The notes below the pieces were generated by a model. The model did not search any database. It was not told where the DNA came from and saw only the letters and a list, made by a program, of their open reading frames with translations. 35,579 bases of DNA, from assembly GCA_947625925.1 (NCBI GenBank), contig CANQQC010000004.1, forward strand, positions 1 through 35,579, in the 5' to 3' direction. A program made the position numbers and the translations under genes. Shown in pieces: positions 17,301-24,827 of this stretch. The stretch is from an uncultured Clostridia bacterium (GTDB lineage Bacteria > Bacillota > Clostridia > TANB77 > CAG-508). Every line of letters starts with the position of its first letter. The first letter of the stretch is position 1.

Positions 17301-17673
17301 TAAATTCTGTAATTGCTCTCATAATTATATCAATATTTTCATCAGTTTTTCCTAAATATTTCAAATCTTTTTTATGAGCATGTAAAATAGAATAGATTAG
17401 CATTGCCTTTCCACATTTAGATAGGTTTGTTTTATTTGTTTTTCCTATCTCTTGTAAAACACGATATGCCATTCTACTTAATGTTATAATTTCTGCATTT
17501 AATACTGCTTTTCTATTAATCGTTTCCATCAATTTTCTTTCTAAAGTAAATGAAAATTGTTCTGGAGTTATTATTATTATCTTCTCTTCTGAATCTATCT
17601 TTTTTGCTATTTCCAAAAAGCAATATTCACTTTTACCTGTTCCAGATCTACCATAGATAATTCTTAAGCCCAT
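14305..17673 (-). CDS. addB: ATP-dependent helicase/nuclease subunit B (AddB)
   Basis: A 1122-residue subunit of the AddAB enzyme, which resects double-strand breaks up to a Chi site for homologous recombination. Walker A is GRSGTGKS at residues 8-15, followed by IIITPEQFSFTLERK. The C-terminal RecB-like nuclease has RIIDYKSSAKN and a QIQLLTYMDA segment. Four iron-sulfur cysteines are seen: one in KYKKCAFSYFLQYG and three in CEYCEYKSICGF. Length agrees with Bacillus AddB (1166). addA, normally next, is absent from the window and must lie elsewhere. The gene starts 12 bases after the OGG gene stop and ends 2 bases before pgeF. Confidence 0.96.
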   Translation of the reverse strand: MGLRIIYGRSGTGKSEYCFLEIAKKIDSEEKIIIITPEQFSFTLERKLMETINRKAVLNAEIITLSRMAYRVLQEIGKTNKTNLSKCGKAMLIYSILHAHKKDLKYLGKTDENIDIIMRAITEFKQHNISIDNLKDEIERIDDIYLQTKLQDIEKVYGDFENHIKENYIDETDKITILAQELENTQIVKNAVIYIDEFAGFTSQEYDVIRKLVQIAKQVNITVCTDNLNQNTNPDIDIFYSNKKTIQKLWQMANEYNLEIEEAVFLENAFRFKSPELNHLEKNIFEIKFTKYEKDVENISIFLAKNQYAEIEEMAKKINKIVREDNLRYKDISVITKNIETYASLIKGIFGKYEIPVFIDEKRELNQNIIVQYILSILEVLSKNYSNEAIFNYLKLGFLDYEDQEIFDLESYCTKWGITRNKWKEDFTKEIEKRKQEIERLNTIRKEIITPLENLRKNIVNNKTATSITKHLYQFIQDQKIEEKISEKIKELEEKNLLDLVQEYKTTYDTLIEVLDQIVLIFGDKKLTIEKYLQILKIGLKNSSLGKIPGTQDQVIIGDVERSRSHKVKVVFIIGLNDGIFPSVNKDEGFLDDLDREILKKDGLEIAKGTLENLYEENFNIYKAFSTAEEKIFLSYSSANGEGKTLRPSIYINKIKKMFPKIKEESDVINKKYEVNNKISTYEYLIENISKVKEQEMPLLWQTVYKYFENQEEWKIKLEKDLQGLNYINLPQKIDKDKIETLYGDVLKTSVSRLEKYKKCAFSYFLQYGLRIKEKEELKVHNFDTGSFMHEVIDDFFTEAIFKNDIETDGKRKEKLQSMEEKDIEKYIDVIVEEKLKLPKNYIFNATAKYKMLVKRLKRVITKALKYIIEGLINSDFNIQDTEVEFGEKGNYKPIIIELEDGKKVEITGKIDRIDTAKSEDGNYLRIIDYKSSAKNIDLNEVYQGLQIQLLTYMDAVCKEEDFIPAGILYFGLLEQMIKADKKITEEEIEEKMRKDFKMKGLILADVKVIKMQDNKIQSGTSNIIPAGITKDGNINQKNTNGVNSEDFKVLQKYIPVIIKQIAKEMLSGNIELKPYNKKGRTPCEYCEYKSICGFDTKFKENKYNYIDNLSNDEIIKKMKEG

Positions 17674-17685
17674 CTCTTCTCCTTA

Positions 17686-18549
17686 CTAATTTTCTCTTCT
17701 CCAATAAAATAAATATTGTTGAGCAATACCTTCTAATTCTCCATATTTTTCTTTAGCTAATCTTTCTATTTCTTTTTTAGATACTTTTGTTTCATCTTCA
17801 TTATGTATATATAAATCATTCATAACTCTTCTAACCCATACATCAATTGGGAAAACGTCAAATCTCTTTAATGTGGAAAATAATAAAATACAATCTGCAA
17901 CTTTTGGTCCAATTCCAGATAATTTTAATAATTCTTCTCTTGCATCATTAGTTGACATTATTTCTAATTTTTCTAAATCCACTTCTTTTTTTAATATTTT
18001 CTTGGTTGTTTCATAAAGTCTTTTATCCCTAAAACCTAATCCTAATTTCCTATATTCTTCTACACTAACATCTTTTAGTTCTTTTGCTGTTGGAAATGTA
18101 TAAAATCTATTTCCTTTAAATTCGATTACATTACCATATGCTCTACTTAATCTCTCTATTATTCCTTTAATCCTTGGTATATTATTATTTGCAGAAATTA
18201 TAAATGAAATAATAGTTTCCCATAAATCTTGATTTAGTATTCTAATTCCTTTACCATATTTAATACTTGTTTTTAGATGTACATCAACTTTTGATAATTT
18301 TTTTTGTATCTTTTTATAATCTCTTTTTAAATCAAAATAATTATCTACTATTTCTTTGATATTTCCTTCACAAATTCCTTGAAATGTTATTGTTTTTTCT
18401 TCCTGTTCTACTTCAATAACATTTTTACCAAATACTCCTATATATCTATTATCTTCTTGCTTATTCCACCTAAAGCATTGACCACATTCAAATATATCTC
18501 TTAATTCAAATTCTTCTTGATTTTTTATTATATATTTTTGCTCTTTCAT
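17686..18549 (-). CDS. ogg: 8-oxoguanine DNA glycosylase (OGG1 type)
   Basis: A 287-residue bifunctional glycosylase/lyase of the HhH-GPD superfamily, which removes 8-oxoguanine. An N-terminal OGG domain (DIFECGQCFRWNKQ) is followed by the helix-hairpin-helix LSGIGPKVADCI, with the catalytic Lys, and PIDVWVRR with the catalytic Asp. SFIISANNNIPRIKGII is the other conserved OGG segment. It is the first gene of the operon, starting near 18549 behind a promoter that is divergent from tyrA. Confidence 0.92.
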   Translation of the reverse strand: MKEQKYIIKNQEEFELRDIFECGQCFRWNKQEDNRYIGVFGKNVIEVEQEEKTITFQGICEGNIKEIVDNYFDLKRDYKKIQKKLSKVDVHLKTSIKYGKGIRILNQDLWETIISFIISANNNIPRIKGIIERLSRAYGNVIEFKGNRFYTFPTAKELKDVSVEEYRKLGLGFRDKRLYETTKKILKKEVDLEKLEIMSTNDAREELLKLSGIGPKVADCILLFSTLKRFDVFPIDVWVRRVMNDLYIHNEDETKVSKKEIERLAKEKYGELEGIAQQYLFYWRREN

Positions 18550-18578
18550 TTACATTTCTTGCCTTTCTTGTTTTATTT

Positions 18579-18607
18579 ATTCTATCATATATACGCTGTT
18601 TTTACAA
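18579..18607 (-). promoter_or_regulatory. Promoter of the ogg-addB operon
   Basis: On the minus strand TTGTAA (18607-18602), a 17-base spacer and TAGAAT (18584-18579), with a TG one base before the -10. It is back-to-back with the tyrA promoter. Confidence 0.6.
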
Positions 18608-18637
18608 TTTCTATTATATTATTTAAATATTTTATCC

Positions 18638-18666
18638 TTTATTTTCTTTATATAAAGTGATATAAT
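18638..18666 (+). promoter_or_regulatory. Promoter of tyrA
   Basis: Extended -10 TGATATAAT (TATAAT at 18661-18666) with a weak TTTATT 17 bases upstream. AAGGA at 18681 is the ribosome site. Confidence 0.6.
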
Positions 18667-18695
18667 TTTAAAAAAAGTTCAAGGATGATGTTTAT

Positions 18696-19775
18696 ATGTA
18701 TAATATAGGAATTATAGGTTTAGGGTTTTTAGGTGGCTCTTTAGCTAAGAGTTTTTCTAAATCAAAAAAAGTAAATAAAATAATTGCTTTTGATAAAAAT
18801 ATAGATAGTTTGAAAAAAGCACTATCAGATAAAGTTATATCAAATTATACTACTGATATATCTATCGAATTTAACAATTGTGATTTTGTATTCATTTCAA
18901 CTCCTGTAAGTTATATTTCTGAATATGTAAAAAAACTCGAAAAAATAGTAAAAAAAGATTGTATAATAACAGATACTGGAAGTACAAAAAAGACTATTTT
19001 AGAAAATGTTAAAGATATAAATGTTGAATTTATTGGTGGGCATCCTATGATTGGTCATGAAAAATCTGGTTATGAAACATCTAAAGATTTATTGTTTGAA
19101 AATTCATATTATATAATTACCAAAAATGAAAAAACATCTCAAAGCTCTTTAAATAAATTTAAAGAACTTATCATGGAACTACAAGCAATTCCAATAATTA
19201 TAGATGAAAATAATCATGATTATATTACATCAATAATAAGTCATGTACCACATGTTGTCGCAAGTTCATTAGTTCATTTGTTAAAAAATTCTGATGATGA
19301 GAATCAAACAATGAAAACTTTAGCTGCAGGTGGTTTTAAAGATATAACAAGAATTGCTTCTTCAGATCCTACAATGTGGGAAAATATTTGTCATGAAAAT
19401 AAAGAACATATTTTAAATGGCTTAAATTCATTATTAAATATTTTAGAAAACTTTAAAAATAATATTGAAAATAGAAATGATACTTTTGATTTTTTTAAAA
19501 ACTCTAAAGAATATAGAGATAGCTTTATTAGTAAAAAAATCGATGGGAATTCTATGCCTGAATTAAATATTTCAATTAAAGATGAAACTGGAGCAATTTC
19601 AAATATAACTACTATTTTAAGTAAAAATAATTTAAATATAAAAAATATTGAAGTTTTAAATAACAGAGAAAATAATTTTGGCGCATTAAGAATAGTTTTA
19701 AGAACTTATGAAGAAAGAGATACTGCTTTTGATATATTAAAAGATTTAGGTTTTGATATTAAAATAATCGGTTAA
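18696..19775 (+). CDS. tyrA: Prephenate dehydrogenase with C-terminal ACT domain
   Basis: A 359-residue NAD-dependent enzyme converting prephenate to 4-hydroxyphenylpyruvate in tyrosine synthesis. The Rossmann motif GIIGLGFLGGSLA is at the start. The catalytic region TDTGSTKKTI and GGHPMIGHEKSG follow, then ISHVPHVVASSL and AGGFKDITRIASSDP of the helical dimer domain. Residues from about 285 on form an ACT domain (LNISIKDETGAISNITTIL), the usual tyrosine-sensing module. It stands alone between its own promoter and a terminator, away from other aromatic-pathway genes. Feedback inhibition by tyrosine is expected from the ACT domain, not shown. Confidence 0.95.
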   Translation: MYNIGIIGLGFLGGSLAKSFSKSKKVNKIIAFDKNIDSLKKALSDKVISNYTTDISIEFNNCDFVFISTPVSYISEYVKKLEKIVKKDCIITDTGSTKKTILENVKDINVEFIGGHPMIGHEKSGYETSKDLLFENSYYIITKNEKTSQSSLNKFKELIMELQAIPIIIDENNHDYITSIISHVPHVVASSLVHLLKNSDDENQTMKTLAAGGFKDITRIASSDPTMWENICHENKEHILNGLNSLLNILENFKNNIENRNDTFDFFKNSKEYRDSFISKKIDGNSMPELNISIKDETGAISNITTILSKNNLNIKNIEVLNNRENNFGALRIVLRTYEERDTAFDILKDLGFDIKIIG

Positions 19776-19783
19776 AAAAAAAG

Positions 19784-19810
19784 AATTATAGAAATAATCT
19801 ATAATTTTTT
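19784..19810. terminator. Terminator after tyrA, bidirectional
   Basis: A 9-bp stem (19784-19792 with 19798-19806), 5-base loop, T-run on the plus strand. The A-run before it gives a T-run on the minus strand, so it can also end the 20254-19817 transcript. Confidence 0.75.
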
Positions 19811-19816
19811 TTATTT

Positions 19817-20254
19817 TTATTTATTTAAATTTTTTGTTATAATTTCATTTGCAAAAATATTTACTGATACATAATTTCCCTTCATTTTAGTTTTATCAAT
19901 TTCACCAGTAAAAATATTTGATTCTATTTTTTCCAAAATTTGAATTTGATCTACTTTACATAGAGATAAAAAGAAATTTATATCATTGTTAATAAAAAGT
20001 CCATTATTTATATCTATATTTTCTACTTTTTTTAATTTTCCTCTTTCTATGAGTGTTTCCATATCCAAATACACATTTTTCTTTGCTAGTAAAGAATATG
20101 GATATATTTTTGCATATCTATCTTTTAATTTATCATTTTCTTCTTTACTTGCATATTCTTTTCCAAAAAAAATTTCTTCTAACTCTTCTAAAGTATCTAT
20201 TTGTACTTCATTTTTGCCTTCTATAATTATAAGGTTTTTATTCTCAAATTTCAT
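19817..20254 (-). CDS. Hypothetical protein at the end of the amidoligase cluster
   Basis: A 145-residue soluble protein with no signal peptide or membrane segment. It begins with a beta-strand-like LIIIEGKNEVQIDTLEELEE and has a charged helix in the middle; the end is again beta-like (NYVSVNIFANEIITK). I recognise no family. It follows the second amidoligase gene by 87 bases on the same strand. Its AAGGAGGAG ribosome site is 28 bases before the ATG, with a small hairpin between, and no in-frame alternative start lies nearer because a TAG interrupts the frame at the hairpin. It may be co-expressed with the amidoligases. Confidence 0.6.
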   Translation of the reverse strand: MKFENKNLIIIEGKNEVQIDTLEELEEIFFGKEYASKEENDKLKDRYAKIYPYSLLAKKNVYLDMETLIERGKLKKVENIDINNGLFINNDINFFLSLCKVDQIQILEKIESNIFTGEIDKTKMKGNYVSVNIFANEIITKNLNK

Positions 20255-20262
20255 AATTCTTT

Positions 20263-20290
20263 CATTAGTATATAACTAATGCTCCTCCTT
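20263..20290 (-). promoter_or_regulatory. Ribosome site separated from the start by a hairpin
   Basis: On the minus strand AAGGAGGAG (20290-20282) is followed at once by a 7-bp hairpin (20281-20275 with 20269-20263) and then 8 bases before ATG 20254. Folded, the hairpin gives a normal ribosome-site spacing; unfolded, the spacing is too long. A minimal ORF (ATG AAA GAA TTA TGA) overlaps the same start. Confidence 0.45.
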
Positions 20291-20341
20291 TTTCGTTATA
20301 TTTATATTCTAACATAAGTTATATTGAAAAATAAATCATAT

Positions 20342-22276
20342 TTATCTATCTATATCATTTGAGTCTTTTTCTTCTCTAATAAAAGTACCTGCATCATAAC
20401 ATATTTTATCAAATATTTCATTATCTTTAACGCTCTTCCATCTATTTCTATATATTTGCTTTTCATTTTCATTGTCAAACAATAAATCTAAAAGTCTTTC
20501 TTCTTTTTCAGCTTCAGTCACATTATGATCTTTTAATTTTTGGAATTTTTTATATAACTCTTTATCTTTATTTATCTTTTTACAAACTACTAATAACCTT
20601 CCATATAAGAAAATATTTTCTTTTTCAACTCTTGCATCTGTTGTTCCATTCGATAATCTAAATTCTATCGTTTTTTGAGATTCATAATTAAGATTTTCAA
20701 AACTAATTGCTGAAAACTTTCCTGTAAATTCTAGCTCTCTTACTAAATCTTCATACTTACTATCTGAGTCAATATTAACACTACCATCTGAAAAAATTTC
20801 TTCAATGTTTTGAGTTTGATTTGATGCATATGTATTTATGCTTTTTCTTGGAAGTTCTCCTACATCATTACTCATTTTATAAAATAATTCTTCAGTTTCA
20901 GTCCATATTTCAAGAAGGTTTTCTAGTGAACTTAAATTATCTTCTAAATAATCTGCTCCTAAATGGATATGACCTCCACATGTATTTTCTGCATTCATTC
21001 CTGTTTCTTGCATAAACTTACAGAAAAAATCAACTTGTTTCATAGATTCTGCACTAGAATCCAAAATTGGAGAAATTATTTCTGTACCATTTGTTAATGA
21101 GCCATCACCTACAACTTTCCAATTTTTATATATTGTATCTTTAAGTTTGAATCTTTTAAGTAATTCTCTTGCTCTCTTATAATAAACCCCTTCTGTTTCA
21201 AACTCCAAACCTATTGTTAATTTTTTTGGTAAATTCAATGGTTCTGAATCAAATTGTTTTTTCGGTAATTTTTTTGCTATTTTTTTAATATTTGTATTTT
21301 TATCTAGCCATTCTTTTCTTTCACGTTTGTTATCTATTGCACATCCTAAAGCTATTTTTTGTCCCTCTTTAACATCAAATCTTTTTATAAATTCTTCGAT
21401 TCCTTCTATTGATTTTATAGAAGCTATAATATCAGAAGTACAAAATTCAATTCCTTGTTTTTTCATTTCTCCAATTAGTTCAATTACTAGTTTATCATCT
21501 TCTATAGCCCCTAAAAATTCATCTATAAAATATTCTGGATTAAATTCTATACATTCTTTTACGCTTTCATTTTCTATATATTCATTAAATATTTCTTTAA
21601 CATCATCAATATCTTCTATTTTTTCTAATAGTCTAACAAAATCAGATGTAATTATATAATTATCCTCATAATTTCTAAACTTATTATTATCTCTAATTGA
21701 GTCTAATGCTTCTTTTAGAAGTTTTTTTATTACCTTTTGGTTATTAGAATTACTAAAAATTCTCATTTTATGATAAATTGTATAATCACCCTTGTTTATC
21801 TCTTCGAGTTTTTTTTCTTCATCTTTAATTGTTTTTATTATCTCAGTTCTTTCCCAAATATCAATATAATCATGATATTCTTCTAAAAATTCTATTTTTT
21901 TATCTTCACTTACAAATTTTACAACATTCAACTTTGTATGAAAAGATAAATTAGAAAATATAGAATCTGCCATTTTAATAAGATTTTTATTGTCTGTGTA
22001 ATTAATCCATAATAAAAAATAATCCTCAACTATTTCTTTTTTCTGATTATCTGGAATTTCATTATTTTCAATAAAATCAATAAATTCATTTATTAAAATT
22101 TTATACATTTCTTCAAAACTTACTTCTCTTGAAATTGCTCTTCTTTTTCTATTTAAATCAGATTTTAATATCTCAAATTCCATTCTATATTTTTTTAAAC
22201 TAAAATTTCTTACTCTTTCTTTTATATATAAAATAATATCTTCTTTTGTAGCCATTCCGTTTAAAAAAAATCTCAT
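20342..22276 (-). CDS. Amidoligase-family protein with long helical N-terminus (copy A)
   Basis: A 644-residue protein. Residues 1-350 are charged alpha-helices that look like irregular helical repeats. From residue 353 on lies an amidoligase domain, a glutamine-synthetase-related COOH-NH2 ligase fold: LTIGLEFETEG, GDGSLTNGTEIISP, CGGHIHLGADY and IEFRLSNGTTD. These keep the Glu, Asp and His positions expected to bind Mg-ATP. The family is predicted to form amide bonds between carboxylates and amines in peptides or metabolites, so the substrate is unknown. Copy B (24797-23226) is a diverged paralog sharing all these motifs. The ATG at 22276 has AAAGGAG 10 bases upstream; a second ATG is 7 codons in. 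A YitT-family gene lies between the two copies. Confidence 0.8.
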   Translation of the reverse strand: MRFFLNGMATKEDIILYIKERVRNFSLKKYRMEFEILKSDLNRKRRAISREVSFEEMYKILINEFIDFIENNEIPDNQKKEIVEDYFLLWINYTDNKNLIKMADSIFSNLSFHTKLNVVKFVSEDKKIEFLEEYHDYIDIWERTEIIKTIKDEEKKLEEINKGDYTIYHKMRIFSNSNNQKVIKKLLKEALDSIRDNNKFRNYEDNYIITSDFVRLLEKIEDIDDVKEIFNEYIENESVKECIEFNPEYFIDEFLGAIEDDKLVIELIGEMKKQGIEFCTSDIIASIKSIEGIEEFIKRFDVKEGQKIALGCAIDNKRERKEWLDKNTNIKKIAKKLPKKQFDSEPLNLPKKLTIGLEFETEGVYYKRARELLKRFKLKDTIYKNWKVVGDGSLTNGTEIISPILDSSAESMKQVDFFCKFMQETGMNAENTCGGHIHLGADYLEDNLSSLENLLEIWTETEELFYKMSNDVGELPRKSINTYASNQTQNIEEIFSDGSVNIDSDSKYEDLVRELEFTGKFSAISFENLNYESQKTIEFRLSNGTTDARVEKENIFLYGRLLVVCKKINKDKELYKKFQKLKDHNVTEAEKEERLLDLLFDNENEKQIYRNRWKSVKDNEIFDKICYDAGTFIREEKDSNDIDR

Positions 22277-22308
22277 TTAAAATTGGCTCCTTTTCGTTAA
22301 CATAAAAT

Positions 22309-22340
22309 ATGTAACTAGTATATCACTTTTCTAGTTACAT
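22309..22340 (-). terminator. Hairpin between yitT-like gene and amidoligase A
   Basis: A 10-bp perfect stem (22309-22318 with 22331-22340) and 12-base loop in the 79-base gap. Only a short T-run follows on the minus strand, so it may be a weak terminator or a processing site that lowers expression of the downstream genes. Confidence 0.4.
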
Positions 22341-22355
22341 GTCAAATTTAAAATA

Positions 22356-23222
22356 TTAACTTTTACTTTTAAATCCCAATCCTAATACCTCTCTAGCGTT
22401 TGCAACAATAACAAAACTATGAGGGTCTAATTTATGAACAATAGTTTTAATTTTCGAAATATCTCCTCTTGACGCTGCACATAAAAGTACTAGTTTCTCA
22501 TCTTGTTTATACATCCCTTTTCCAATTAAACCTGTACTTCCTCTTTCAACTTTATCTCCAATTTGTTTAGCAATTTCTTCATTTTTATCAGAAATTATAA
22601 CTAATAATTTTGTAAAATCAACACCTTCAAATATAATGTCTATCATCTTTCCAACAATAAATATTGCAATTGCTGAATAAAGACCTATTTCTATTTCTCC
22701 TAAGAAAATTACACTTAATAAAACAACAACTATATCAAAAATTGTTATAACGCTACCAACTTTTATGTTAGGATTATAGGCTTTTGCTAATCCACTTATT
22801 AAATCTGAGCCTCCTGTTGAAGATTCCATTTTAAATATAATGGCTGTACCAATACCTATTATGATGCCACCATATATTGATGCTAAAAGTCTATCATTTG
22901 TTAAAGGTTTAAGCCCATCTAACATATCAATAAAAAATGATAACGATACTGTCCCTACTATTGATTTGGTAAAAAATTTTTTTCCAATTTTATATATAGC
23001 TAACAAAAATAAAGGTACGTTTAGTGCTAAGATTACTGCTCCCATTGGCATATTAAATAAATAATAAGTAATTGTCGCTATACCTGAAATTCCTCCTGAT
23101 GTTAATTTATTTGGAAGTAAAAATAGTGTTGTACCTAAAGCTATAAATAAAGATCCTATTATTGTTCCTACTATTTCTTTGATAAATTTTTTAACATTAA
23201 AATTTTTATCTTTCACGTACAA
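22356..23222 (-). CDS. YitT-family membrane protein
   Basis: A 288-residue integral membrane protein of the YitT family: two DUF161-type repeats with five or six membrane segments (for example NKLTSGGISGIATITYYLF, and MESSTGGSDLISGLAKAYN), then a C-terminal cytosolic DUF2179 domain (EIAKQIGDKVERGSTGL, ending KLDPHSFVIVANAREVLG). The function of the family is not established. Transport is often assumed. The start is TTG 23222 with AAAGG 6 bases upstream; a GTG two codons in is the alternative. It lies 3 bases after the copy B amidoligase stop, so it is probably translated with it. That suggests, but does not show, that it moves a substrate or product of the amidoligases. Confidence 0.88.
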   Translation of the reverse strand: MYVKDKNFNVKKFIKEIVGTIIGSLFIALGTTLFLLPNKLTSGGISGIATITYYLFNMPMGAVILALNVPLFLLAIYKIGKKFFTKSIVGTVSLSFFIDMLDGLKPLTNDRLLASIYGGIIIGIGTAIIFKMESSTGGSDLISGLAKAYNPNIKVGSVITIFDIVVVLLSVIFLGEIEIGLYSAIAIFIVGKMIDIIFEGVDFTKLLVIISDKNEEIAKQIGDKVERGSTGLIGKGMYKQDEKLVLLCAASRGDISKIKTIVHKLDPHSFVIVANAREVLGLGFKSKS

Positions 23223-23225
23223 AAC

Positions 23226-24797
23226 CTACCTTTCTTCTTTTGTCATATTATTCTTAGTTAAATTATTTATTGAATAATCTTTTCTTTTAAATGTATACTT
23301 GTTTTTATCTTCACTTTTAAATAAATCATCAAAAATTTTTTCTTCTTTAACACTATCCCATCTTGCTCTATATATTTCTTTATCATTTTCTTCTTTAAAT
23401 AATAAATCTAATAAAGCTTCTACTTTTTCTTTTTCTGATAAATCATGATTCATAAATAGTTCAAGTTTTTCTTCAAGGTTTTTATTATTGGACATTTCTT
23501 TGGAAACTTCTAATAATTTTCCAAATAATTTAATGTTTTCTATTTGTACTTTATTATTTTTAGGACCATTTGGGATTCTAAATTCTATTGTATTTTTTTT
23601 AGGATTACCTAAATTACTTAAATTAAGTCCTCCATATCTATCTTGTGATATTTTTTCTTTTAAATTAATAATATCCTTCAAAGAATCGATTTTTATACTT
23701 CCATCTTCACAAAATAATTTCATACCTTCTGATTGATTACCAGCATATCTTTTTAATCTATCTCTTGGAATTTCTCCAACATCATTACTCATTTTATAAA
23801 ATAACTCTTCAGATTCATTCCATATATTAAAGAAATTTTCCCACGTCTTTAAATCATTTCCAAAATAATCTGCTCCAAAATGGATATGTCCACCACAACT
23901 TTCTTCAACTTCTAAACCTATTGTTTCAATAAGATTATATATGTATTCTATTTGTTTTAAAGAATCTGGATATGAATTTAATACTGGTGAGACAAATTCT
24001 GCCCCACATTTTAGAGAACAATCATATGTTATTTTCCATTTTCTAAAAAAACTTTCTTTTATATTTATTCTATCTATCAATTCTTTAAGCTTGTTATATA
24101 TTATTCCCTCTGTTTCAATTTCAACACCAAAAGTCATATCTTCAGGCAAATCTAATTCTGTTTTAGAATATTCTTTTTTAGAAAATTCTTCTATTCTTTC
24201 ATCTAATTTTGTTCTTTCTTTTATCCATCTATCTCTATCTTCTTTTTTTCTTAATCCACTTCCCATGACTATTTTTTCTGCTTCTGTTAAATCATAAATT
24301 TTCTCAACAAATTCAGCGTTTGCATAGTTTTTTACATATGGCATAATTTCATGCATTTTAAGTCTAATGTTATATTTTTCTATAATTTTTAATATTGGCA
24401 TATATTTTTCTATTGAACATGCAACGTTTAATCTTTCTTTTTCGCTTTTTAATGTATACATTAGTTTTAGCCTCATACCAATATCTTTTATTGATTGAAT
24501 AGCTTTTGCTTTAATTTGTTCTGATTTTATTTTATCTATTGCCTTGATTTTATCTTCATCTTCAAAAGTTAAAATAACATTTAATTTTCCTCTAACATCA
24601 TCTATTTTATCTAACGCTTCTATTTTTTTATCGTTAGATTTCATTGTTTTAACAATTTCAACTTTTATCCATATGTCTTTTATTTTATCTAATGCTTTCA
24701 TTTTTAAATTATCAGAATCAGCCTCTATTACAATTTGCATTTTTCTCCAGTCGTCTTTTAGAGTATCTAATTTTTTTAGAACATCATTATCATCCAT
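23226..24797 (-). CDS. Amidoligase-family protein with N-terminal helical repeats (copy B)
   Basis: A 523-residue paralog of copy A. The N-terminal 115 residues contain a 25-26-residue helical repeat (KALDKIKD at 34, EALDKIDD at 60, KAIDKIKS at 85), unlike the irregular helices of copy A. The amidoligase domain starts at residue 221: MTFGVEIETEG, YDCSLKCGAEFVSP, CGGHIHFGADY, EELFYKMSNDVGEIPR and IEFRIPNGPKN. Compared with copy A, GDGS is replaced by YDCS and GTE by GAE, so nucleotide or substrate handling may differ. The ribosome site is weak, 30 bases after the degenerate radical-SAM gene. The C-terminal ~30 residues are basic and probably disordered. The ligation chemistry is family inference; the substrate is unknown. 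Confidence 0.8.
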   Translation of the reverse strand: MDDNDVLKKLDTLKDDWRKMQIVIEADSDNLKMKALDKIKDIWIKVEIVKTMKSNDKKIEALDKIDDVRGKLNVILTFEDEDKIKAIDKIKSEQIKAKAIQSIKDIGMRLKLMYTLKSEKERLNVACSIEKYMPILKIIEKYNIRLKMHEIMPYVKNYANAEFVEKIYDLTEAEKIVMGSGLRKKEDRDRWIKERTKLDERIEEFSKKEYSKTELDLPEDMTFGVEIETEGIIYNKLKELIDRINIKESFFRKWKITYDCSLKCGAEFVSPVLNSYPDSLKQIEYIYNLIETIGLEVEESCGGHIHFGADYFGNDLKTWENFFNIWNESEELFYKMSNDVGEIPRDRLKRYAGNQSEGMKLFCEDGSIKIDSLKDIINLKEKISQDRYGGLNLSNLGNPKKNTIEFRIPNGPKNNKVQIENIKLFGKLLEVSKEMSNNKNLEEKLELFMNHDLSEKEKVEALLDLLFKEENDKEIYRARWDSVKEEKIFDDLFKSEDKNKYTFKRKDYSINNLTKNNMTKEER

Positions 24798-24827
24798 ATT
24801 ACTTCTATCTTTCTTAATTAAAATATC

